A program made the translations under genes and the position numbers. From Silicimonas sp. (lineage in GTDB: Bacteria > Pseudomonadota > Alphaproteobacteria > Rhodobacterales > Rhodobacteraceae): a stretch of DNA of 64,000 bases. The notes beneath the pieces were generated by a model. It was not told the origin of the DNA. It ran no database searches and saw only the letters and a list, made by a program, of their open reading frames with translations. Shown here one piece after another: positions 1-8,595 of this stretch. The DNA lies in NCBI GenBank assembly GCA_022824315.1, contig JAJEAC010000007.1, forward strand, positions 1 through 64,000. Reading direction: 5' to 3'. Each line of letters begins with the position of its first letter. Position 1 is the stretch's first letter.

Positions 1-1
1 T

Positions 2-2092
2 CGAGAGTGCCCTCACCAGAAGTTCATTCCACCGGACGCAGGCGTCATCGAAAGGCACTTGCGTGGCGGCCAAGACGGGAATTTTGTCGCTGGAGTCTAT
101 CCATTGCTGCAAGACGATACATGCTGGTTTCTGGCGGTCGATTTCGACAAGGCGTGTTGGGCGGATGACGCCAGTGCATTGATCGAGACCTGTCGGGCAA
201 AGGCCGTGCCTGCAGGGCTGGAGCGATCTAGATCAGGGAATGGGGGCCATGTCTGGATCTTCTTTTCGGAGCCGGTGTCAGCCCGGGTCGCGCGCCAGTT
301 CGGGTCGGCCTTGATCACGGAAGCAATGGAGAGGCGACCGGAAATTGGATTCGCCTCCTATGACCGTCTTTTCCCAAGCCAGGACACCATGCCGCATGGC
401 GGCTTCGGGAACCTGATCGCATTGCCGCTTCAGCATAGGGCGCGCAAGTTCGGAAACAGCGTCTTTGTCGACACCGAGATGAGTCCTCATGATGACCAGT
501 GGGCCTTCTTGTCATCCTTGCCAAGATTGTCTGCCGAAGCCGTTTACGATCTCGCCCAAACTGCGGAATTGTCCGGCCGGGTGCTCGGCGTACGAACACC
601 AGTGGATGACGAGCACGCAGACGAGCCCTGGAAAATGCGTCCTTCGCGCCGCAACGCGTCACGTCACCCTGATGTAACCCTGCCGCAGAAGGTCAAGGTG
701 ACGGTCGCCGATCAGGTTTATGTTGACCGAACGGAACTTCCTTCCGCCATCATTGCTCAACTGATGCGGCTGGCCGCATTCCCCAACCCCGAATTCTATC
801 GTGCACAGGCGATGCGGTTCTCGACATTCGGCAAACCTCGAATTGTGTCTTGCGCCGAGGTTCATCCCCGGCACATTGCACTGCCGCGCGGCTGCTGCGA
901 CGAAGCCATCGGGTTGTTGTCCGGCTGCGGCGCAATTGTGGATCTGGACGACCTGCGTGTCGGCGGAACCCCGTTGCCGGAGACGGTTCGTTTCCGTGGC
1001 GAACTTCGCCAACAGCAATCGCTCGCGTTCGATGCACTGGCAAAGCACGACAACGGCGTGCTTGCCGCCACGACCGCATTCGGCAAGACCGTCGTGGCCT
1101 CGGCCCTTATCGGGCATCGTGCGTGCAGTGCCCTGGTCTTGGTCCACCGCCGGGAAATCCTGAGCCAATGGGTCGAGCGGCTGGGCTCCTTTCTCGATAT
1201 CGACCCGAAGCAGATCGGGACCATTGGGGACGGAAAACGCAAGCCGACCGGTGTGATCGATGTCGCGCTGATTCAGAGTCTGGTCCGCAAAGGCGAGGTC
1301 GACGACATCGTTGCTGATTACGGAAATCTGGTCATCGATGAATGTCATCACATTTCCGCTCCGAGTTTTGAACTTGTCGCCCGAAGATCCAAGGCGCGTT
1401 ATGTCACTGGATTGTCGGCCACGGTCGCCAGAAAGGATGGGCATCATCCCATTATATTCATGCAGTGCGGACCTGTACGGCATCGTGTGGATGCAAGATC
1501 GCACTCTGTACGAAGCGGCATTCTGCATCGTGCCCGAGAACGCTGCACGGCGTTTGAATTGCCTGAGGACTTGGCCATGACCGAACGCCCGTCCATGTCC
1601 GCGATTTATGCCGCTCTGGCGGCGGACAGCGGTCGAAACGATCTGATCTTCGATGATGTGCTGAATTCACTGGAGGCAAGAAGATCGCCGATCGTGCTGA
1701 CCGAGCGGAAGGATCACCTCGAATACCTTCAGCAACGGTTTTCGCGGTTCGCAAGAAACCTGGTTGTGTTCCGTGGAGGCATGTCCGCGAAAGACCGGAA
1801 AGCTGCGCATGCCGCGTTGAAGGTCGGTGACGGGGAGGAGCGGCTGATCCTCGCGACTGGGCGCTATGTCGGGGAGGGCTTTGATGACGCCCGGCTCGAT
1901 GCCCTGTTCCTGACGATGCCGATCGCATGGAAAGGCACGTTGGCGCAATATGTTGGCAGGTTGCATCGACAACATGATGGAAAGAAGGACGTTCTGGTCG
2001 TCGACTATGTCGACAGTTCTGTGCCCGTCCTGTCGAGAATGGCAGCCAAGCGACGAGTTGGCTATCGAGCGCTTGGCTATGTAATGGAATAG
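2..2092 (+). CDS. TOTE-type primase-helicase fusion (5' partial)
   Basis: The reading frame is open to the left edge, so the true start lies outside the window; the TTG at 59 is only an internal possibility. The visible N-terminal part carries archaeo-eukaryotic primase hallmarks of the TOTE conflict family: VYPLLQDDTCWFLAVDFD with the catalytic DFD near 140-148, then SGNGGHVWIFF. Just upstream of position 59 the frame reads CPHQKF and DAGVIERHLRGG, as family members do. The C-terminal half is a superfamily II helicase with AFGKT (Walker A), DECHH (DEAH type), GLSAT (motif III) and QYVGRLHR (motif VI). The family is known from conflict systems that act on nucleic acids; that role here is inferred. 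No frame break is seen across about 696 residues. An AAA/DUF4143 ATPase gene follows 167 bp downstream. Confidence 0.85.
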   Translation, partial: RECPHQKFIPPDAGVIERHLRGGQDGNFVAGVYPLLQDDTCWFLAVDFDKACWADDASALIETCRAKAVPAGLERSRSGNGGHVWIFFSEPVSARVARQFGSALITEAMERRPEIGFASYDRLFPSQDTMPHGGFGNLIALPLQHRARKFGNSVFVDTEMSPHDDQWAFLSSLPRLSAEAVYDLAQTAELSGRVLGVRTPVDDEHADEPWKMRPSRRNASRHPDVTLPQKVKVTVADQVYVDRTELPSAIIAQLMRLAAFPNPEFYRAQAMRFSTFGKPRIVSCAEVHPRHIALPRGCCDEAIGLLSGCGAIVDLDDLRVGGTPLPETVRFRGELRQQQSLAFDALAKHDNGVLAATTAFGKTVVASALIGHRACSALVLVHRREILSQWVERLGSFLDIDPKQIGTIGDGKRKPTGVIDVALIQSLVRKGEVDDIVADYGNLVIDECHHISAPSFELVARRSKARYVTGLSATVARKDGHHPIIFMQCGPVRHRVDARSHSVRSGILHRARERCTAFELPEDLAMTERPSMSAIYAALAADSGRNDLIFDDVLNSLEARRSPIVLTERKDHLEYLQQRFSRFARNLVVFRGGMSAKDRKAAHAALKVGDGEERLILATGRYVGEGFDDARLDALFLTMPIAWKGTLAQYVGRLHRQHDGKKDVLVVDYVDSSVPVLSRMAAKRRVGYRALGYVME

Positions 2093-2259
2093 CGGTTGGC
2101 TTCGGGCAGGGCGCAAGCATTTGGGTGGCCGATTGGCTTTGCAATCCGCAGGGTCTCGCTCGCAATTCGACCTTCGCTGCCTTGCCCTTTTGCGGAAAGG
2201 GGGAATGCGCTTCTTCAAAAACCTTGCAAAACTTCCATTTGATGGAGTATATGCAAGGC

Positions 2260-3432
2260 ATGATTGAGCGCACCCTTAGGAGATCACTTGAATATGCCTT
2301 GGACGTCCAGGCCGGTGCCGTCCTTCTCGGGCCGAGGCAGGTTGGCAAGACGACACTGGCGCAGGAGATCGCGGACAGCCGTGACGCCGTCTATCTCGAC
2401 ATGGAGCGAACTGCCGACCGTCAGGTGCTTGAGGAACCTGATTTGTACCTTGATGAACGGGCTGGCCGCCTCGTGGTGATCGACGAGGTGCAGGTTGTGC
2501 CGGATCTGTTCAGGACGTTGCGTGGCCAGATTGATCGGCGGCGCAGGCAGGGAAGCCGAACCGGGCAGTTCCTCTTGCTGGGATCAGCTTCAAGGACGCT
2601 TCTTCACCAAAGCGCGGAATCGCTGGCAGGACGGGTCAGCTACCACGAGCTCATGCCTCTCGTTCTGCCGGAAACAGGTTCGGAGGCATTGTCGCCACTC
2701 TGGCTCCGCGGCGGCTTTCCCGAGAGCTTCCTGGCGAAAAGCGACAGGGCCAGCGTGACCTGGCGAGAGGATTTCATCAGGACCTATCTGGAGCGCGACA
2801 TTCCGGCCTTTGGATTGCGGATTCCTGCAGAAACCTTGCGTCGCTTCTGGACGATGCTTGCTCATGAACAGGGCGGGCTATTGAACGCGGCCAGGCTTGC
2901 CGGCAATCTTGGCGTTTCCGGTCAGAGTGTTGCACGGCATCTTGATGTGCTGGTCGACCTGATGCTCGTTCGACGGCTGCCGCCTTGGCATTCGAACGCG
3001 GGCAAGAGGCTTGTCAAGTCCCCCAGGGTCTACATCCGCGACTCCGGCTTGACCCATGCGCTGCTCGGGATCGAGACATTGGAAGATCTGCTCGGGCACC
3101 CGGTTGTTGGGGGCAGCTGGGAAGGTTTCTGCATTGAGAACCTGATCGCTGCATCGCCGAGGGGGACCGAGGCAAGCTTCTACCGGTCATCCGCCGGAGC
3201 GGAGATCGATCTGGTCCTGAAACTTCGTGACGGCGCTCTCTGGGCAATCGAGATCAAGCGCACGACATCATCCAAGGTGACGCGCGGATTCCATGTCGCC
3301 GCCGAGGAACTGGGCGCCGAGAGGCGGATACTGGTCTATGCCGAAAGCAGGGACGTGCCGGGGCAGGGGGGCGTTCGGGCGATGCCGCTTGCCAGCGCCC
3401 TGGAAATGCTGACCGCACTGCAGGCGCGATAG
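2260..3432 (+). CDS. AAA ATPase with DUF4143 C-terminal domain
   Basis: A predicted 390-residue ATPase of the AAA_14 plus DUF4143 type. The Walker A motif GPRQVGKT is at residues 24-31, the Walker B motif is LVVIDEVQ, and GSASRTL gives sensor-like residues. The DUF4143 half shows LWLRGGFPESFL and LERDIPAFG. The C-terminus has GAEIDLVLK followed by AIEIKRT, a PD-(D/E)xK nuclease-like pattern usual in this family. The cellular role of these ATPases is poorly known; they are often scattered in accessory regions. Three ATGs (2242, 2251, 2260) are possible starts. I chose 2260 because MIERTLRR matches the usual N-terminus; GGAG at 2244-2247 is a rather distant ribosome site for it. Confidence 0.8.
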   Translation: MIERTLRRSLEYALDVQAGAVLLGPRQVGKTTLAQEIADSRDAVYLDMERTADRQVLEEPDLYLDERAGRLVVIDEVQVVPDLFRTLRGQIDRRRRQGSRTGQFLLLGSASRTLLHQSAESLAGRVSYHELMPLVLPETGSEALSPLWLRGGFPESFLAKSDRASVTWREDFIRTYLERDIPAFGLRIPAETLRRFWTMLAHEQGGLLNAARLAGNLGVSGQSVARHLDVLVDLMLVRRLPPWHSNAGKRLVKSPRVYIRDSGLTHALLGIETLEDLLGHPVVGGSWEGFCIENLIAASPRGTEASFYRSSAGAEIDLVLKLRDGALWAIEIKRTTSSKVTRGFHVAAEELGAERRILVYAESRDVPGQGGVRAMPLASALEMLTALQAR

Positions 3433-3818
3433 GTCGCCGGCAACACGCGCCCATGCGTCGACGACACGCATATGCAGCGTTGCAGCCCGCGCGATCGCTG
3501 CAGCGGGCCGTGGCGTCTCCCTGGTTCTGGGTCGCGCCCGCGAGCGCGGTCCGGGCGCGCGAGAAGGCGGTCTTGGACGCCCGCACCACGCGCAGGCGGA
3601 CCGGTCTGCAGGCGCCGCCTGTTGACGATCATCCCTCTTGCCCCTGCTTCGAAGGGGCACGCATGCGAAGCGCGAATTGAGCCGATGGACTTGGATGTCC
3701 CGGGCGGTGCCCGACGTTCCTCAGTGCAGCGCGCGGAGACAACTGCTCTGCCGGGGACAGCGGGGCGGGTGCGCATCCTGGTCGTGCGGTCGCCCTCGAA
3801 TCTGGCGCGAGACTGGCT
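3433..3818. other. Gene-free stretch between convergent units
   Basis: About 385 bp of GC-rich DNA between the plus-strand ATPase and the minus-strand dehydratase. No reading frame here resembles a protein, and no hairpin followed by a T run was found. It probably marks the seam between the accessory left end and the catabolic operon. Confidence 0.5.
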
Positions 3819-5057
3819 TCAAGCCTCCGGTGTCTTGCCGACCGGCGCTCCGCCTTCAAACAGCTGGGTGCGATCATAGCGCGGGGGATCGTCCTGCATT
3901 TCGAGATGCAGCCGGTCACCGGCATAGGCGTGCTGCCGCGCCAGCGCCTCGTCCACGTCGATGCCCAGTCCCGGACCCTGCGGCGCCGGGACATGGCCGT
4001 CCTCGACACGGATCGTGCCCTTGATGAGCTTGTCGTGAAACCCCGTTTCGATGGTTTCCGCAATCAGGAGATTCGGAATCGAGACGCAAAGATGCAGGTT
4101 CGCCGCCCATTCCACGGGGCCCGCATAGAGATGCGGCGCAAGCTGCGCCCCGGCGGATTCGGCAAGGACCGCGATCTTCCTCCCCTCCCAGATGCCGCCC
4201 GCTCTCCCGAGTGCGGGTTGCAGTATCGCCGCGCCATGTGACAGGGCGGCCGCAAACTCGGTTCGTGTCGTCAACCGCTCGCCCGTCGCGATCGGGATCG
4301 AGGTCGCCCGTGCCACCTGGCCGAGGGGTCCGGGTGCGTCAGGGGGCACCGGCTCCTCGAACCATAGCGGGTCGTAGGGCTCGATGGCGCGCGCGAGCCG
4401 GATTGCGCCCGCGGGATTGAACTGTCCATGGGTGCCGAACAGAATATCGGCGCGCGCCCCGACGGCTTCGCGAATGCGCGCGCAGAACTGAACCGAGGTT
4501 TCGATGTCGAAGCGCGACGGATGGTGGCCGCCCCGCATTGTGTAGGGGCCGGCCGGGTCGAACTTGACGGCCGTGTAGCCCTGGTCCGCGAGGTGGAGGG
4601 CCGACTCCGCCGCCATGTCCGCATCGCCCCAGAACCTGGGCAGGTCGTGATGCCGGAGCGGGTAGAGATAGGAATAGGCCCGGATCCGATCGTTCATGCG
4701 GCCGCCCAGCAGTTCCCACACCGGACAGTCCCGCGCCTTGCCGAGAATGTCCCAGCACGCGATTTCGAGACCGGAGAACGCACCGATGACAGTCAGGTCG
4801 GGGCGCTGCGTGAACCCGCTGGAGTACGTGCGCCGGAACATCTTCTCGACATTTGCCGGCGCCTCGCCCTGCATGTGCCGCTCGAACACGTCCCGGATGA
4901 CGGCGGTCATTGCATCCGGCCCGACCGAGCTTGCGTAGCATTCGCCCCATCCGCTGATGCCGTCGTCGGTCGTGACCTTGACCAGAATCCAGTAGCGCCC
5001 GCCCCATCCGGGCGCGGGCGGGGCTGTAACGATCACGTCGAGATCATCAAGTCGCAC
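3819..5057 (-). CDS. Mandelate racemase/muconate lactonizing-family sugar-acid dehydratase
   Basis: A 412-residue enolase-superfamily enzyme. The N-terminal capping domain contains GGRYWILVKVTTDDGISGWGE. The barrel carries YTAVKFDPAGP (catalytic-type Lys), LFGTHGQFNPAG, LWFEEPVPPD and IPIATGERLTT (metal-binding acids) and LAPHLYAGPVEWAA (catalytic His). The THGQ and APHLY motifs fit acid-sugar dehydratases (galactonate/arabinonate-like) better than muconate cycloisomerases, but the substrate cannot be fixed from sequence. It is the last gene of a six-gene minus-strand run starting at 9416, 138 bp after the alcohol dehydrogenase. A dgoKA-lactonase operon 7.5 kb away could act in the same pathway; this is inference. 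Confidence 0.85.
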   Translation of the reverse strand: MRLDDLDVIVTAPPAPGWGGRYWILVKVTTDDGISGWGECYASSVGPDAMTAVIRDVFERHMQGEAPANVEKMFRRTYSSGFTQRPDLTVIGAFSGLEIACWDILGKARDCPVWELLGGRMNDRIRAYSYLYPLRHHDLPRFWGDADMAAESALHLADQGYTAVKFDPAGPYTMRGGHHPSRFDIETSVQFCARIREAVGARADILFGTHGQFNPAGAIRLARAIEPYDPLWFEEPVPPDAPGPLGQVARATSIPIATGERLTTRTEFAAALSHGAAILQPALGRAGGIWEGRKIAVLAESAGAQLAPHLYAGPVEWAANLHLCVSIPNLLIAETIETGFHDKLIKGTIRVEDGHVPAPQGPGLGIDVDEALARQHAYAGDRLHLEMQDDPPRYDRTQLFEGGAPVGKTPEA

Positions 5058-5195
5058 GGAAGAATGCCCCCAAAGAGTGGACGTGGAATTGCCAGGTCAG
5101 CCAATCACCAATCACGGTCCCGGTCCAGAGGATGCATGGGCGTCGGCCTTGGCGCGTTCACGCCCGCAGGACGCTCCGTTGCGGATGGAGGCCGG

Positions 5196-6275
5196 CTACT
5201 GGAACACGATGACGTTTCGCCGGGCACGTCCCGTTTTCGTGTCGGCGATCGCCGCGTTGATCTGATCAAGACTCCATCGCCCCGTAATCAGCTCGTCAAG
5301 CTTAAGGCGGCCTTGCAGATAGAGCTCGATCAACCAGGGGATGTCCCGGGCAAGGACCGTGTCGCCCATCTTGGCACCAAGCAGCATCTGCCCGGCGCTT
5401 GCGACAATGTCAGGGTCGTAGGAAGCCAGTTCGCCGGACGGAGGAATGCCGACCAGAACGACCCGCCCGCCTGGCGCCAGCAGGGACGGCGCCTTGTCGA
5501 AAGCGGATGTTGCGCCCACCGCGACGAAGACGGCATCCGCCCCCTTCCCGAGCAGGGCACGGAGTTTCTCTGCCGGGTCGCCGTCGCTTGCCAGAATGCC
5601 GTCCGTCGCCCCGAAGGCCCGTGCGTCCTCCAGCTTTTCCGGAACGAGATCGATGGCAACGATCCGACCAGCGCCTGCAATCCGCGCGCCCTGTACGGCA
5701 TTGAGACCTACGCCGCCGACCCCGATGACGACGGCGTTCTCGCCAGGCCTGAGCTTCGCGGAGTTGATCACCGCGCCCACGCCGGTGATGACTCCGCAGG
5801 ACAGCAGCGAAGCCGCGTCATACGGGATGACGTCCGGAATGTGCGCAATCTGGCTTTCATGAACGACGGTTCTGTCCGCAAAGGCGCCGCAGTACATTGC
5901 GCGCAGGACACGCTCGCCGTCCGTCCCCTGCAGCGGTGTCGCGTGCCCTGATCCCGAACACAGTGCGGGCCGTCCGGTCGCGCAACCATGACAGGTTCCG
6001 CATGACTTGATGAGTGTCACGATGACCTTGTCTCCCGGCCGGACTCCCGTGACGCCGGGGCCGACCCCTGACACTTCGCCTGCTGCCTCGTGGCCGTAGA
6101 CGACAGGCAGTCGCCCGCCCCAGGCACCGTCGGCGTAGGCGATGTCCGAGTGACAGACTGCGCAGGCCCTGATCGCCACTTCGACCTCGCCTGTGCCCGG
6201 CGGCGCGAGTTCCAGCTCCTCGATGGTCAACGGTTCTCCGAACGCGCGACAGACCGCTGCCCTGATCCGGCTCAT
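5196..6275 (-). CDS. Zinc-dependent alcohol dehydrogenase (MDR family)
   Basis: A 359-residue medium-chain dehydrogenase. It has catalytic-zinc residues in CAVCHSD and GHEAAGE, and four structural-zinc cysteines in CGTCHGCATGRPALC. The Rossmann motif is GVGGVGLNAVQGARIAGAG with VAIDL after it, so NAD is the likely cofactor. The CHSD and SCGTCHGC arrangement resembles class III-like or benzyl/aryl alcohol dehydrogenases; the substrate is unknown. The ATG at 6275 is chosen because AGAGGA lies five bases upstream and the stop of the preceding small gene overlaps it as ATGA, indicating translational coupling. The frame stays open far upstream across pcaD, but that extension is not coding. Confidence 0.9.
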   Translation of the reverse strand: MSRIRAAVCRAFGEPLTIEELELAPPGTGEVEVAIRACAVCHSDIAYADGAWGGRLPVVYGHEAAGEVSGVGPGVTGVRPGDKVIVTLIKSCGTCHGCATGRPALCSGSGHATPLQGTDGERVLRAMYCGAFADRTVVHESQIAHIPDVIPYDAASLLSCGVITGVGAVINSAKLRPGENAVVIGVGGVGLNAVQGARIAGAGRIVAIDLVPEKLEDARAFGATDGILASDGDPAEKLRALLGKGADAVFVAVGATSAFDKAPSLLAPGGRVVLVGIPPSGELASYDPDIVASAGQMLLGAKMGDTVLARDIPWLIELYLQGRLKLDELITGRWSLDQINAAIADTKTGRARRNVIVFQ

Positions 6276-6640
6276 TTGCGTCCTCTCCCATGTGCGGCCG
6301 CGCGCGCGAATGCCCGCGCTTCGGCCGATGCCGCGCCAACCTTGCTCTCCAGGCTGCATACATCCCCGAATTTCAGTCCGGGATGCGCGGCTCCCGCCGC
6401 GCACGCAAGCGCGCGCCATGTCTTGCGGGCGCTTGCAACGAGTGTCTTGGTCGCGGCCTGAGCCTCCTTTCGCGGCACCTCCTGCGGGAAAGAAAGGCCG
6501 AGCGCTACGGCAAGGGTCGTTCCGTTCGTGCCCCGCACCCGGTTCGTGATCATCGCCTGGAACGCTTCGCCAGTCGCAGGCTGCACGACCTCTGCCGGAA
6601 CCGCGAGGCTGTCGCCGAGGACGGAGCGGCGGGTCGTCAT
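6272..6640 (-). CDS. Small protein of unknown function coupled to the dehydrogenase
   Basis: A 122-residue reading frame whose TGA overlaps the ATG of the alcohol dehydrogenase (ATGA), which argues it is translated. The frame stays open upstream to a TAA at 6743-6745, and the stretch between (reading RPTAALEKCVTTNWSETG) looks protein-like, so a non-ATG start between 6640 and 6742 is possible. The middle holds FQAMITNRVRGTNGTTLAVALGL and a run of Ala/Lys/Arg helices. I recognise no family. It has no signal peptide or membrane segment. It could be the C-terminal remnant of a larger enzyme, or an intact small subunit. Confidence 0.55.
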   Translation of the reverse strand: MTTRRSVLGDSLAVPAEVVQPATGEAFQAMITNRVRGTNGTTLAVALGLSFPQEVPRKEAQAATKTLVASARKTWRALACAAGAAHPGLKFGDVCSLESKVGAASAEARAFARAAAHGRGRK

Positions 6641-6784
6641 GCCTGTCTCGGACCAATTGGTCGTGACGCACTTCTCGAGTGCGGCGGTCGGCCGGGCCTC
6701 GTCGATCCTTGGCCTGGCTTCCTCTTGACCGAACAGCGAACCTTATGGCGATGCGGGGACCGCCTTCCTGCCGGCTCCGATCGT

Positions 6785-7573
6785 TCAGGCATGCCCGAGA
6801 TGCTCCAGGAATGCAGTGAGATGTCCGGCGAATTCCTCGGGCCTTTCCACCATTGGCAGGTGCCCGGCCCGCCGGATCAGGACGAACCGACTTTCCTTGA
6901 CGAGCTCGGATGTCTCGCGAACCAGGTCCGGCGGCGTCGAGCGGTCTTCGCTTCCGGCGATGACCAGCGTCGGCAGGGTCAGGTTCGCCGTCGTTGCGTG
7001 AAAGTCGGTTCCCGAGATCGCGGCCGAGCCCCCAATGTAGCCTTCGGCCGGCTGACGGGTCAGCATGTTCCGCCAGGCAACGAGTTCGGAAGAGGCCCGG
7101 AATTCGCTTGAGAACCACCGTTCCATCACGGCATCGGCCAGGGCCTCGATGCCGCCGGCCCTCACGGCGTCGATCCTCTCCTGCCACATTTCCGTCGTGC
7201 CGATCTTCACGGCCGTGTTCGACAAAACCATGGCGCGGACCTGGTCGGGCCGTTTCACTGCGAGGCCTTGGGCGATCATGCCCCCGATCGAGCAACCGAC
7301 AAAGACCGAGCCCCGGACGTCCAGATGGTCCAGCAGCGCTTCGGCATCGGCGACGAGGGCGCCCATGGGGTATGGAGGCTCAGGGCAGGACGAAAGCCCG
7401 TGCCCCCGCATGTCGTAGCGGATCAGGCGGAGGCCCGACGGCAGGAATGGCAGGATGGGGTCCCAAAGCCTGCAATCCGTTCCGAGCGAGTTGGAGAACA
7501 CGACCGGCACCCCGTCAAGGTCGCCATCCTCGCGGCAATGCAGGTCGACATGTTCAAGTCGGCAGATGTTCAT
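6785..7573 (-). CDS. pcaD: 3-oxoadipate enol-lactonase-like hydrolase
   Basis: A 262-residue alpha/beta hydrolase that closely follows the PcaD pattern: VVFSNSLGTDCRLWD (oxyanion loop), RYDMRGHG, the nucleophile elbow GCSIGGMIAQ, the acid in AGSEDRSTPP and the final His in AGHLPMVERPEEF. PcaD opens the enol-lactone ring in the beta-ketoadipate pathway. No pcaB, pcaC, pcaH or pcaG lies nearby, so it may open a different lactone made by its operon partners. The start at 7573 is preferred over an in-frame ATG at 7624 because MNICRLEH matches the family and a purine-rich GAGGCTCC precedes it. Confidence 0.8.
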   Translation of the reverse strand: MNICRLEHVDLHCREDGDLDGVPVVFSNSLGTDCRLWDPILPFLPSGLRLIRYDMRGHGLSSCPEPPYPMGALVADAEALLDHLDVRGSVFVGCSIGGMIAQGLAVKRPDQVRAMVLSNTAVKIGTTEMWQERIDAVRAGGIEALADAVMERWFSSEFRASSELVAWRNMLTRQPAEGYIGGSAAISGTDFHATTANLTLPTLVIAGSEDRSTPPDLVRETSELVKESRFVLIRRAGHLPMVERPEEFAGHLTAFLEHLGHA

Positions 7574-7620
7574 GGAGCCTCGCCTCCCGGCGCCACTCTG
7601 CGCGTGCATGGTCGCCAGCG

Positions 7621-8595
7621 TCAATCAGTTTTGCCGAGCCGGTTCAGCGTGTCCCGGAAGACAGTCGTATCCACGTTGCCGCCGGATGCCACGACAATCA
7701 CGTCCCGATCGTCTTCGCGATGGAAGAGTGCGGCGGCGAGCGCAACCGCGCCGCCAGGTTCCAGCACGATCCTGAGCCGGGTGAACGCCGCGGCAACGGC
7801 ACGAAGCGCATCCTCGTCTGGCACGGCAACGCCAGGGCCGCAGAGCCTTTTCAGGATGGGGAACGTCAGCTGGCCCGGCGCGGGCGTGACGATGGCGTCA
7901 CAGATCGAGCCAGCCATTCTCGCGTTGGCCTGAGGCGCGCCGGCGATCAAGGAGCGGGCGACGTCGTCGAATCCGTCCGGCTCCACCGGGCGAACGCGAA
8001 GGTGCGGCGCACGGGCTTCAAGCGCGAGCGCGATGCCCGAGCTCAGTCCGCCGCCGCCGCAGGGGACAAGGACGTCGGCCTTCCCGATGCCTTCACCTGA
8101 TGCCTGTTCCGCGATCTCGAGGCCGCAGGTGCCTTGTCCGGCGATCACGTCCTCGTTGTCGAAGGGCTTGACGAGTGCGAGGCCCCGTTCATCCGCGAGC
8201 GTCGTGCCGATCGCATCGCGATCCTCGGTCGCTCGATCATAAAGCACGACGTCAGCGCCATAGGCCCGCGTATTGGCGATCTTGAGCGCCGGTGCGTCGC
8301 TTGGCATGACGATCACGGCGGGAATGCCCATTTCGCGCGCCGCGCAGGCGACGCCCTGCGCATGATTGCCGGACGAGAAGGCAAGCACGCCCCGTTCCCT
8401 CGCGTTCCGGGGTAGCGCGGAGAGAGCCGACCGCGCGCCCCGGTACTTGAACGATCCCGTACGTTGCAGGCATTCGGCCTTCACGAAGACACGGCGACCT
8501 GCCGCTTCGTCCAGAAGCGGTGCATTCAAGAGCGGGGTGCGAAGCGCGTGCCCCGCAATCCGGTCGGCTGCGGCGACGATTCGGTCGATGCTCAT
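7621..8595 (-). CDS. Threonine/serine dehydratase-like PLP enzyme
   Basis: A 324-residue fold-type II PLP enzyme. The PLP lysine is in GSFKYRGA, followed by SSGNHAQGVA. The phosphate-binding glycine loop is CGGGGLSSGIALA, and ASGGNVD is near the C-terminus. There is no ACT regulatory domain, so it matches catabolic threonine dehydratases, serine racemases or hydroxyaspartate dehydratases (length about 320). Its ATG at 8595 overlaps the TGA of the upstream hydrolase as ATGA; this is why the ATG at 8613 is rejected. Its place in a catabolic operon suggests dehydration of a hydroxy-amino acid such as 3-hydroxyaspartate, but that is inference. Confidence 0.85.
   Translation of the reverse strand: MSIDRIVAAADRIAGHALRTPLLNAPLLDEAAGRRVFVKAECLQRTGSFKYRGARSALSALPRNARERGVLAFSSGNHAQGVACAAREMGIPAVIVMPSDAPALKIANTRAYGADVVLYDRATEDRDAIGTTLADERGLALVKPFDNEDVIAGQGTCGLEIAEQASGEGIGKADVLVPCGGGGLSSGIALALEARAPHLRVRPVEPDGFDDVARSLIAGAPQANARMAGSICDAIVTPAPGQLTFPILKRLCGPGVAVPDEDALRAVAAAFTRLRIVLEPGGAVALAAALFHREDDRDVIVVASGGNVDTTVFRDTLNRLGKTD

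Noticed and set aside
3819-5057. Muconate cycloisomerase of the beta-ketoadipate pathway
   Set aside because: Although near a PcaD-like gene, its THGQ, EEPVPPD and APHLYAGP motifs fit acid-sugar dehydratases better.
4428-5951. 507-residue plus-strand open frame
   Set aside because: It lies antisense to the dehydratase and alcohol dehydrogenase, which carry complete catalytic motifs; high GC makes long antisense frames common.
6276-7295. N-terminal extension of the alcohol dehydrogenase by 340 residues
   Set aside because: The frame is open but overlaps pcaD and the small gene on the same strand in other frames, its sequence is Arg/Gly/Pro-rich and not protein-like, and the real start has a ribosome site and ATGA coupling at 6275.
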